Below, piece by piece: positions 58,166 through 64,000 of a DNA stretch of 64,000 nt. The notes under the pieces are model-generated. The model saw only the letters and a program-made list of their open reading frames with translations. It did not search any database and was not told where the DNA came from. Source of the DNA: Sphingomonadaceae bacterium (GTDB lineage: Bacteria > Pseudomonadota > Alphaproteobacteria > Sphingomonadales > Sphingomonadaceae). Both the position numbers and the translations under genes were made by a program. Each line of letters starts with the position of its first letter. Within the stretch, counting starts at the first letter, position 1. The DNA lies in NCBI GenBank assembly GCA_021732525.1, contig JAKFUU010000018.1:186001-250000 (forward strand), given 5' to 3'.

Positions 58166-58914
58166 CACTGCGGATCCTTGCGCGAAGGTACGGTGTCCGC
58201 ATTCGACCTCGATTTGGCAGCCTCGATGGCTTCAATCGTCGGATAGTTATGCAGTGCTTCGTCATTTGAGGATCGAGGGGTCCGAACATGCAGGGGAGAA
58301 GACATGTCGAACCCCTCGACCGCCGGTGCTATCGCACCGGCAATGGCCTCGCGCGCCGTGGAGGGGAGGACCAGCGGCGGGGCCAAGGGGAAAAGAAGAG
58401 CGTCGGAAATGGGGGAATCGGGAACTGTCTCGAGGTCAGTTTCGAATCCGATTTCGCCCAAGGACATCGGTGTCGTATCAGGTGCATCGGTAGTTACGTG
58501 CTTTTGCTTCAGGCTTTGCCGCAGTCGGCTATTCACCGACTGTTTTGAATCGACCGGGCCACGGCGAAGCGCTGCGGCCCAATCGGCCTGTTCAACTACT
58601 GCCCAAGCCACCGCTTCGTCGCGCAGCGTTCCCTGATTATCGATATGGGCGGGAAAAACGATCTTGAGCGTACGCTCGCCGGTGCGGGAAATATCGCCAG
58701 GTACGATGCCAGCGCGAGCGCGAAGCGGGGTAAGTTCTAAATCGCTGGCGGGTGCTGCAGCGGTGGCTGCCGCGTCAATCGCTCCCGTTGGTGCGCATCC
58801 ACCTTTTGGTGCACGGCAGCTAAAGTCGCCGGCAACATTGGTTCCAAGCGTGGCGCATGCCGAAAGACTGGCCAGCATGATGGGAAATGCGAGATTTATA
58901 GGTTTGATGCTCAT
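58165..58914 (-). CDS. traV: outer-membrane lipoprotein TraV
   Basis: A 249-aa protein with a lipoprotein signal: LAFPIMLASLSAC, lipobox LSAC at Cys20. It continues with the family hallmark GDFSCRAPKGGCAP. In F, TraV (VirB7-like) forms the outer-membrane core with TraK and TraB. The rest is low in pattern; the middle segment contains VPGDISRTGERTLKIVFPAHIDNQGTLRDEA. It lies 3 bp after the DsbC-like gene and overlaps traC. Confidence 0.9.
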   Translation of the reverse strand: MSIKPINLAFPIMLASLSACATLGTNVAGDFSCRAPKGGCAPTGAIDAAATAAAPASDLELTPLRARAGIVPGDISRTGERTLKIVFPAHIDNQGTLRDEAVAWAVVEQADWAAALRRGPVDSKQSVNSRLRQSLKQKHVTTDAPDTTPMSLGEIGFETDLETVPDSPISDALLFPLAPPLVLPSTAREAIAGAIAPAVEGFDMSSPLHVRTPRSSNDEALHNYPTIEAIEAAKSRSNADTVPSRKDPQ

Positions 58915-58917
58915 GGC

Positions 58918-59793
58918 TCAGCCTCCAGTGCGCTTGGGGTTCACGTTCAGAAATTTTCTCAGGTCGGATGCACTGCGGTAACCTTCGATGACCGCGCCGT
59001 CTGACGGCCGCACGATCACCGGCGTCCCGCCAAATCCATGCTTTTTGGCAAAGGCTTCATTGGCATCAAGACCGCTGGTATCGCACGGCCTGGCGCTGAC
59101 GAGCGCGAGCCCGCCATATGCCGAATGCAAAGCGGCTGCAGGGTTGGCCGAGCAATAGACCTGTTCGGATAGCTTACGGCTTGCCGCGCCGAATATCGAA
59201 ATCGGCCGCTCTTCAACGCGGACGCCGAGCGATTTGAGTTCCTCGGATAATTTGCGGCAGTAGCTGCACTGGAAATCGGAAAAGACGATCAGCTTTGGAC
59301 CATTTGCGGGCCCCCAGTGGATGGCGCCTTTGGTAGGAAGCTCGGCTAATGAAATTTTTGTGGGGCTCGCGGGCCGACGCGGTTGCTCTGAGCGGTCACG
59401 AGCATCGCTGCGTGCGGCACCTGCGGTCAACAGATCGGGATTAAGCGCCAGCAACCGCGCTGCAGTCAGATCCTGACGCGCCTCCATGTCATAGATGCGG
59501 CCGATGACCAGATATTTGGCTTTGGTGTCGACGTAGAAAAGCGTGGTTTTGGAAACCACCTCGCACAGGCCGCCATGGCCCACACAGTCAAGCGCATCGA
59601 TCGGTGTTTTGGGCAGGCGCAATTTGAGCGCTGTGCGCAACTGGTCGACATTCTGGCTTTTGATCTGGGTAGAGGCAAAGGTCGCTGCACCCCATCCGGT
59701 GGCGGCGGACAGGCTAACGAGCGCGCCGAGGCCGGCGACGAGTCTCAACCAGCGGCGTGGGCGCTTGGCGTTGGTTTCTTGTTGCTCGATCAT
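58918..59793 (-). CDS. DsbC-like thiol:disulfide isomerase
   Basis: A 291-aa protein. One membrane anchor (WLRLVAGLGALVSLSAATGWGAATFA), then an N-terminal dimerisation domain of DsbC type (LKLRLPKTPIDALDCVGHGGLCEVVSKTTLFYVDTKAKYLVIGRIYDM), then a thioredoxin fold with KLIVFSDFQCSYCRKLSEEL, CxxC being CSYC, and HGFGGTPVIVRPSDGAVIEGY with the cis-Pro. It would correct disulfides in the Cys-rich TraN, TraU and TraH proteins. In F the comparable gene is trbB, but this copy is longer and DsbC-like. It sits directly between traB and traV. Confidence 0.9.
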   Translation of the reverse strand: MIEQQETNAKRPRRWLRLVAGLGALVSLSAATGWGAATFASTQIKSQNVDQLRTALKLRLPKTPIDALDCVGHGGLCEVVSKTTLFYVDTKAKYLVIGRIYDMEARQDLTAARLLALNPDLLTAGAARSDARDRSEQPRRPASPTKISLAELPTKGAIHWGPANGPKLIVFSDFQCSYCRKLSEELKSLGVRVEERPISIFGAASRKLSEQVYCSANPAAALHSAYGGLALVSARPCDTSGLDANEAFAKKHGFGGTPVIVRPSDGAVIEGYRSASDLRKFLNVNPKRTGG

Positions 59794-61116
59794 TTAAGAG
59801 TTCCTCACAAAGACGCCGTCGAGAAAGACGATTTCAACGTCGATGCCCGTGGGCATCTCGACAACAGGTTGATATTGTTCGGCGCGTTCGATGAGATATT
59901 TGCTCACCGTATCGGCGGCATCGCCTGCACCCTGCCCAAGCCCGCCGCCCAATATATCGCCGCCTGAGAGCTTCGAGCGCTCGCCTGACGCATTTGTTGT
60001 GACGCCGGAAAACACGCTGTTGGCATTGGCTGAAAAGCCCCGGCCAAAGCCGCCGATGATGCCCGCAAGCAGTGCTTGCGAAATTAAGCTGCCTTCGCGG
60101 CTAACGACGCGGCCGCGCACACCCGATTTGCCAGCAAAGCTGATAAAGCCTTTGACCTCGGAGACCGCAACGCGCCCGCCGGGCTGGTCGCAGGTCATCT
60201 TGGCGAGCTTCACATAGACTTTCTCCGAAGAGAGATCGCCGCGTGCAGCGCCGTTGACCACGCATCCGGTGATCCGGGTGGTGAGGATCTTGCCGTTCTT
60301 CATCACAGAACGGGCAGGACCCGTAATCCGCAAAACGACGGGCAGGGGATCGGTCTGGCTCGAAACGCCCGCCGATGCATCGACCCCCACAATCACGCGC
60401 GCAGGCGCATAGGAATTGGGCGGCAAATAATCGGGCGAATCTTCGACAACCAGCGGCGAAACTTCAGGCCGCTGCGCGCGATTGCCGGTTCCACCCTTGT
60501 CGGCTGCGCCAAAGCTCAGGAGTTTGACTTCGCCCGGCGACAGGCTGTCGGTTGGCGCCCCGCCCGTATTGGGTATCGGCGAACCCGGGGGGCGCCCGCG
60601 TGCATCATAGCCGCCTGCCTGCGGCCCGTAAGCAGGTAGCGCTGCAGGAGGCGGGGCGGATGCCTGTACCGCAATCTGGCTTTTGAGTGCGGCATTTTCA
60701 GCAGAAACGGCATCGATGGCTGCTTGCCCGTCGATCCGCATCGCCTGGTTCTCGGCTTTGAGTGCTGCCAATTGAGCTTCGACACCTTCGAGCGGGGCTT
60801 GCGCTTCCTTCAGTGCTTTCTGCTCGCGGGTGACCGCATCGAGCCGGTTGCCATAGACCGCGACAAATTCACGCTGCGACAGGTCGCGGTTGACCAGACC
60901 CGCCGTCTCGATGGTTTGCGCAGCCTTGGGGTCTGCGCCGTCGGCGCTATCGTCCGATCCGAAGATAAACCAGCTGGCACCGCCCAAAAGCACCGCGCCG
61001 ACGCCTGCGAGCAGCAACTGCTGGCGTTTGGCGGTTCGGGCATTGAGCGAGGCGAGGCCCGACTGCTGTGTTTCGCGCAGGTCAGTGGCGGCGGCTTTGT
61101 TATCTGGCTCAGTCAT
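59794..61116 (-). CDS. traB: conjugal transfer protein TraB (VirB10-like)
   Basis: Start at the ATG at 61116 (MTEPDNKAAATD); it overlaps the end of traK by 8 bp. The 440-aa protein has a cytoplasmic N-terminus, one inner-membrane helix (LLLAGVGAVLLGGASWFIFG, about residues 35-54), a coiled coil (about 85-140), a Pro/Gly-rich linker and the TraB/VirB10 beta-barrel: YAPARVIVGVDASAGVSSQTDPLPVVLRITGPA, TGCVVNGAARGDLSSEKVYVKL, SEVKGFISFAGKSGVRGRVVSREGSLISQALLAGIIGGFG. It spans the periplasm and joins inner and outer membrane complexes. Confidence 0.94.
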   Translation of the reverse strand: MTEPDNKAAATDLRETQQSGLASLNARTAKRQQLLLAGVGAVLLGGASWFIFGSDDSADGADPKAAQTIETAGLVNRDLSQREFVAVYGNRLDAVTREQKALKEAQAPLEGVEAQLAALKAENQAMRIDGQAAIDAVSAENAALKSQIAVQASAPPPAALPAYGPQAGGYDARGRPPGSPIPNTGGAPTDSLSPGEVKLLSFGAADKGGTGNRAQRPEVSPLVVEDSPDYLPPNSYAPARVIVGVDASAGVSSQTDPLPVVLRITGPARSVMKNGKILTTRITGCVVNGAARGDLSSEKVYVKLAKMTCDQPGGRVAVSEVKGFISFAGKSGVRGRVVSREGSLISQALLAGIIGGFGRGFSANANSVFSGVTTNASGERSKLSGGDILGGGLGQGAGDAADTVSKYLIERAEQYQPVVEMPTGIDVEIVFLDGVFVRNS

Positions 61117-61846
61117 TTGAGGTCTCGCTATTGGCACCGACCAGATAGGCAGTGGTGGTTGCGCCGGATTTGAGTGTGGTGGTGGAAAGGCTCACTGCGA
61201 CGCTGTCGCGCGGTGCAATGTCGCGTTCGGTGATATTCAGCGCTTCGGCGCTTCTGTTGGTGAGCCGAATGACTTTGCCGAGCAGGCCGCTGCCGCGATA
61301 TTCCGCAATTAGCTGGACTTCGAGATCGCCAACGCGGGACGGCGGGGCAGATGCTTGCCGGATAGCATATCCCGGTACGTTCTGGTTGTTCGCCATCGCC
61401 TGGATGAGACGAACCGCTGCTTCGCCGCGCGGCATTTCCGCTTCCCAATCCGCCGCATCGGACTTTGCCAGCGCAGGATTATTAATGAATATTTGCTGGG
61501 CGTCGACCGGCTCAGCGCGACAGCTGAATTTGTAGACAAACCCCTTCTTCGTAGTGGCAAAGAAGCTGATGGTTGCAGCCGCATAGGTGTCGGGTACCGA
61601 CAGATAAATATCGCCGCGCACCGGCTCGTTGGTCACCGCAAAATCATTATACGGATAGCCGGTCGAGATTTTCGAGACGCTCGCAAACTGGTCGCCAATG
61701 AGGCTGATGCGTGTCAGCTCACGTTTCGATACAATGCACTCGATCGCGCCGCCGTCGGCGGTTTGTTTATATTGCTCCGCGTGTAACGGGCTGGCGACGG
61801 CGAGCAAGGACAGCGTCGCGGCAATGGGTTTTATCTTAAGCATCAT
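61109..61846 (-). CDS. traK: conjugal transfer protein TraK (VirB9/secretin-like)
   Basis: A 245-aa protein starting MMLKIKPIAATLSLLAVASPLHA, a signal peptide; its ATG overlaps the traE stop (ATGA). The TraK pattern follows: GGAIECIVSKRELTRISLIGDQFASVSKIS, GDIYLSVPDTYAAATISFFATTKKGFVYKFSCRAEPVDAQQIFI, and a C-terminal DLEVQLIAEYRGSGLLGKVIRLTNRSAEALNITERDI. It forms the outer-membrane core with TraV and TraB. Confidence 0.93.
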   Translation of the reverse strand: MMLKIKPIAATLSLLAVASPLHAEQYKQTADGGAIECIVSKRELTRISLIGDQFASVSKISTGYPYNDFAVTNEPVRGDIYLSVPDTYAAATISFFATTKKGFVYKFSCRAEPVDAQQIFINNPALAKSDAADWEAEMPRGEAAVRLIQAMANNQNVPGYAIRQASAPPSRVGDLEVQLIAEYRGSGLLGKVIRLTNRSAEALNITERDIAPRDSVAVSLSTTTLKSGATTTAYLVGANSETSND

Positions 61847-62415
61847 TGGGTTTCCTTCGATGGGTCTTCGCTTGCGATTTGTGCGAAGCCGGAAAGGCCG
61901 AGGCGCAAACCCTGATAGGTCCAGCTAAAGCGGAAGCTGCGGTCGTCGCTGGCAATGACTTGCGCGCCGACAAAGGTTTTGAGGGTGCCGCGAACCTCGG
62001 ACGCGAGGCCTTGGGGATCGACCGTCATGCTCTTGATGACGAAGGCCTGTGTGACGTCCGAACCGCGTTGCTCGTCGACAATCCGGACGAGCTCAGACTT
62101 CAGCGAACCATGCGATTTGGGATCAGCCAGTTCGAGGATCTGCGCCATCCAGTAATCGAGATTTTCTGGACTCCGGTTAAGCAGCATCAAAGCCGCATCA
62201 CGTGTTACAAGTTCGAGATAATCAGCAGTGATTTCGCCGCTCGAAATCCTGAGCGATTTGGAAGCTGTCGGTACCAATACAACTTCACGGTCGCGGGTGG
62301 CGGCAAGCCCGGTCGCGACTATAAGCGCGATACCGAGAGCGGCACTTGTGAGCGCCAGCATATTGCGCTGACGTAGCAGGCTCTGCGAGCGTTCGTGAGA
62401 AATATCGAAATGCAT
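61843..62415 (-). CDS. traE: conjugal transfer protein TraE
   Basis: Start at the ATG at 62415 (MHFDISHERSQSLLRQRNMLALTSAALGIALIVATGLAATRDREVVLVP), replacing the track's longer frame. The 190-aa protein is a single-pass inner-membrane protein with the TraE pattern: ISSGEITADYLELVTRDAALMLLNRSPENLDYWMAQILELADP, then SMTVDPQGLASEVRGTLKTFVGAQVI and FRFSWTYQGLRLGLSGF. It is the VirB8-like part of F-type channels. Confidence 0.92.
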   Translation of the reverse strand: MHFDISHERSQSLLRQRNMLALTSAALGIALIVATGLAATRDREVVLVPTASKSLRISSGEITADYLELVTRDAALMLLNRSPENLDYWMAQILELADPKSHGSLKSELVRIVDEQRGSDVTQAFVIKSMTVDPQGLASEVRGTLKTFVGAQVIASDDRSFRFSWTYQGLRLGLSGFAQIASEDPSKETQ

Positions 62416-62426
62416 GGATGTCTCCC

Positions 62427-62714
62427 TCAACCCGCCAACAGGCGGCAATAAGAGGGCGGCGTGCATTTCAGACCGGTCAGTCCGTACGGCAAATACCAAT
62501 AGGCGGCGTGCCGGACCCATGAACTTGCCCGCCCTGCCTTTGCCTTTCGCAAGGTGAACCAGGCTCCAAAAGCCAATGCGATGCCTATGAAAATGTGCTG
62601 CGTCAGAATGCCCCAGGCAAAGGGGACAATCAGCCCGGCAAACTCGTCGAGTGTCCAGAACCCAATGAGTTCAGGATCGTCCAGTCTGCGGGGAACAATA
62701 TACCGGTCTGTCAT
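62427..62714 (-). CDS. traL: conjugal transfer protein TraL (VirB3-like)
   Basis: Start at the ATG at 62714 with GAGGG upstream. The 95-aa protein begins YIVPRRLDDPELIGFWTLDEFAGLIVPFAWGILTQHIFIGIALAFGAWF, the TraL pattern with two closely spaced membrane helices, and ends HAAYWYLPYGLTGLKCTPPSYCRLLAG, where HAAYWYLP is typical. It helps pilus assembly at the inner membrane. Confidence 0.92.
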   Translation of the reverse strand: MTDRYIVPRRLDDPELIGFWTLDEFAGLIVPFAWGILTQHIFIGIALAFGAWFTLRKAKAGRASSWVRHAAYWYLPYGLTGLKCTPPSYCRLLAG

Positions 62715-62739
62715 GATGCCGCCCTCCGTCAGTTCGCCG

Positions 62740-63054
62740 TCAGATGATGGCCGTGACGACGGACGTGACGATCGGCACACCGGTGCCAACACCGATGCCA
62801 ACGCCCACGGGCACGGCGATCTGGGACAGCGTGAAGCGCCCCGATGCGAGACCAATGAGGCCGCCGGCCAGGCTCAATACGGTGATGATCTTGCCGCCCG
62901 AGCCTTCGAGAAAGTCAGTGAATTTCGTCAGGGCAGGGGCGAATGTCGTGTCTGCACCTGCAAAAGCTGCAGATGCAGCCAGCACGGCGATGGCAACCGG
63001 CAATACGATTGCACCAACGCCAATGCGGCGGGGTTTAAGCGATAAAGTAGTCAT
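62740..63054 (-). CDS. traA: conjugative pilin TraA
   Basis: Start at the ATG at 63054 with GGAG 10 bp upstream. The 104-aa prepilin has a long leader (LKPRRIGVGAIVLPVAIAVLAASAAFA, cleavage before GADTT likely). The mature pilin of about 70 residues has two hydrophobic helices (IITVLSLAGGLIGLASG and IAVPVGVGIGVGTGVPIVTSVV) separated by a short polar loop, as in F-type pilins. It is the first gene of the 18-kb transfer operon. Control elements upstream: an SOS box (63091-63105) and an inverted repeat that would hide its ribosome-binding site in longer transcripts. Confidence 0.9.
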   Translation of the reverse strand: MTTLSLKPRRIGVGAIVLPVAIAVLAASAAFAGADTTFAPALTKFTDFLEGSGGKIITVLSLAGGLIGLASGRFTLSQIAVPVGVGIGVGTGVPIVTSVVTAII

Positions 63055-63057
63055 GGG

Positions 63058-63127
63058 TTCAATCTCCAACAGTCGAGGGGCAGCGATTACGTTCGCTGTT
63101 CGTTCTTACTGGGACTAGGAGATTGAA
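63058..63127 (-). promoter_or_regulatory. 10-bp inverted repeat around the traA leader, hiding the Shine-Dalgarno
   Basis: TTCAATCTCC (63058-63067) and GGAGATTGAA (63118-63127) are exact reverse complements 50 bp apart. In a minus-strand transcript starting beyond 63127, the traA ribosome-binding site GGAG would be paired with the upstream CTCC. A transcript starting inside the repeat would leave it free. The 63091 SOS box is between the arms. Confidence 0.55.
63091..63105 (-). promoter_or_regulatory. LexA-type SOS box of the traA operon
   Basis: GTTCGCTGTTCGTTC on the plus strand, GTTC-N7-GTTC, 37 bp upstream of the traA start. It contains a third GTTC inside at 7-bp offset, which may give a second, weaker register. 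Confidence 0.75.
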
Positions 63128-63311
63128 ATAGGAAAGCGGGAAACATCACTATGGAATTTTGGAGACAGAAATTGCACTGATGCGGCGTGTGCTGACCGGT
63201 AATGACGCGAAAAGTGCCTGATTATCGTTCCCGATTGGCCGGCGAATCGGCCACAAGCGGACGAGAATTGCGGCTTCATGTCGAATCGCCTCAAAATAGG
63301 AAATCTTATAT

Positions 63312-63326
63312 GTTCTAACTTTGTTC
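63312..63326 (+). promoter_or_regulatory. LexA-type SOS box upstream of the XRE regulator
   Basis: GTTCTAACTTTGTTC, GTTC-N7-GTTC, 74 bp upstream of the XRE regulator start and 258 bp from traA. With the site at 63091 it places both sides of this divergent region under LexA-type control. The rest of 63128-63399 holds no gene; the track's 63115-63411 minus frame lacks support. Confidence 0.75.
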
Positions 63327-63399
63327 TTTTTGCTTTCCTACAGTTGTGGAGTCGGAATATTACCTCGATTCGAACGCTGTACGCCAAGGAACAACGGGT

Positions 63400-63861
63400 A
63401 TGAACAACCAAATTGCCAAACCACCTGCTGTAGAAGATGTTCTCGCACGTACGCTTGCAAGGGCCATCGAGAATTCAGGCAGACCAAAACGCGACATTGC
63501 CAGCGAGACGGGGTTTCATAAAGATGCCTTATTACGCGTTATACGCGGGACACGCTCAGTTACCGTCGATGAAGCGCTGCGACTGTTTGAAGCTGCAGGT
63601 GTCCCAGCGCGCGGAACATTGTTCCTGGCACTTGCTGGAAAAGAGGAATTAGCAGCAAACTGGATGCATCATGAGATGGGAAAATTCTGGGATGAGCTTG
63701 TGTCGTCGATGCCGGGGACTTTGAATGATGCGCTCCAGGATAAGTTCAATGAGGTGCGTCCGCGTTGGGCGGTTGGCACGTCCAAATTGGTTGCGCGACT
63801 TGTATCGGAGCATATCGATGACATAGCGAGCCGCGATCTGTCGCTGGCTTTAGGGCGTTGA
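63400..63861 (+). CDS. XRE-like helix-turn-helix regulator
   Basis: Start at the ATG at 63400 (MNNQIAKPPAVEDVLARTL) with AAGGAAC upstream; the track's start is 18 codons earlier. The 153-aa protein has a helix-turn-helix (NSGRPKRDIASETGFHKDALLRVIRGTRSVTVDEALRLFEAAGV) near residues 25-65 and a helical C-terminal region (MHHEMGKFWDELVSSMPGTLNDALQDKFNEVRPRW). It is divergent from the traA operon and probably controls it. Its promoter region carries an SOS box. Confidence 0.8.
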   Translation: MNNQIAKPPAVEDVLARTLARAIENSGRPKRDIASETGFHKDALLRVIRGTRSVTVDEALRLFEAAGVPARGTLFLALAGKEELAANWMHHEMGKFWDELVSSMPGTLNDALQDKFNEVRPRWAVGTSKLVARLVSEHIDDIASRDLSLALGR

Positions 63862-63870
63862 GTTGGCGAT

Positions 63871-64000
63871 GTGACTAATCACCCGTCCAGCAAGCAACCA
63901 AGTATCCGTGAGTGTGCGCCAAATCGTCCATTGCGCTTAATTAGGTTGCCCGATGTGATAGCACGCGTCGGAATAAAACGTTCGATGATCTACCGTCTTA
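63871..64000 (+). CDS. AlpA-family regulator, 5' part only
   Basis: Not in the ORF track because it runs off the window. From a GTG at 63871 the frame stays open for 43 codons and contains RPLRLIRLPDVIARVGIKRSMIYRL, the start of an AlpA/excisionase-like MerR-type helix-turn-helix. It begins 10 bp after the XRE gene, so the two are probably co-transcribed. AlpA proteins control integrase or excision genes of prophages and integrative elements, hinting that an integrase gene or element end lies to the right. The GTG start is a guess. Confidence 0.65.
   Translation, partial: MTNHPSSKQPSIRECAPNRPLRLIRLPDVIARVGIKRSMIYRL

Noticed and set aside
1-64000. CRISPR arrays, tRNA, rRNA, replication origin with iterons
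   Set aside because: No regularly spaced repeats, no cloverleaf sequences and no iteron clusters were noticed on reading; short ones could be missed by eye.

Overview
The window looks like part of an integrated conjugative element or conjugative plasmid of an alphaproteobacterium, most likely a sphingomonad. Reasons: moderately high GC; a complete F-type (MPF-F) transfer operon in an order typical of sphingomonad elements; a MobF relaxase module in R388-like order; small plasmid-associated families (DUF6878, DUF6915, DUF6961, DUF2493, ArdC, strawberry-notch helicase) that I recognise from sphingomonad plasmids and ICEs; and alphaproteobacterial SOS boxes (GTTC-N7-GTTC). All family names are from memory of the protein sequences; no search was run. 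No rep gene, integrase, tRNA, rRNA or CRISPR array was seen.

Layout. 1-1300: a TetR regulator cut by the window start, and an NTF2-like protein. 1600-4750: insertion-sequence debris (an intact IS110-type transposase, a decayed IS481 copy with perfect ends, remnants of IS3 and IS5 types). 4800-11100: element backbone (small protein, lytic transglycosylase, zinc-finger/Toprim primase-like protein, large methyltransferase/strawberry-notch helicase). 11100-15830: cargo on the minus strand (bioF-bioD-bioA and an AbiE toxin-antitoxin pair). 16000-24250: a probable leading region on the plus strand (ParB-like protein, ArdC antirestriction, Xre-RES toxin-antitoxin, DUF2493, DUF6878, DUF6915, SSB), whose genes follow hairpin-bearing leaders, including two related ~140-nt structured elements. 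24300-31340: an exported S1/P1 nuclease, then the mobilisation operon (RHH protein, TraD, TraI). 31570-32490: a LexA/CI-like S24 repressor with a tripartite operator. 32790-41600: a probable defence island (exported MBL hydrolase, DUF2235 lipase-like protein, a 599-aa protein with a PD-(D/E)xK-like end, DCL-domain protein, and a Hachiman HamA/HamB pair). 41700-45120: small genes, a thermonuclease and an SOS-controlled SRAP operon. 45130-63054: traA-L-E-K-B-dsbC-V-C-x-trbI-S26-W-U-trbC-N-F-H-G on the minus strand. 63400-64000: an XRE regulator and the start of an AlpA regulator that the ORF track missed.

How it works together. Six exact GTTC-N7-GTTC boxes lie at promoters of the transglycosylase/primase pair, the mobilisation operon, the S24 repressor, the SRAP operon, the traA operon and the tra/XRE divergent region. 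This suggests that transfer, coupling, cell-wall entry and post-transfer DNA protection are switched on together by DNA damage. At traA and at the mobilisation operon a second layer is visible: perfect or near-perfect inverted repeats that would hide the Shine-Dalgarno sequence. Antirestriction protein, SSB, SRAP and toxin-antitoxin modules would help the incoming strand establish; Hachiman, AbiE and the neighbouring unknown genes would defend the new host.
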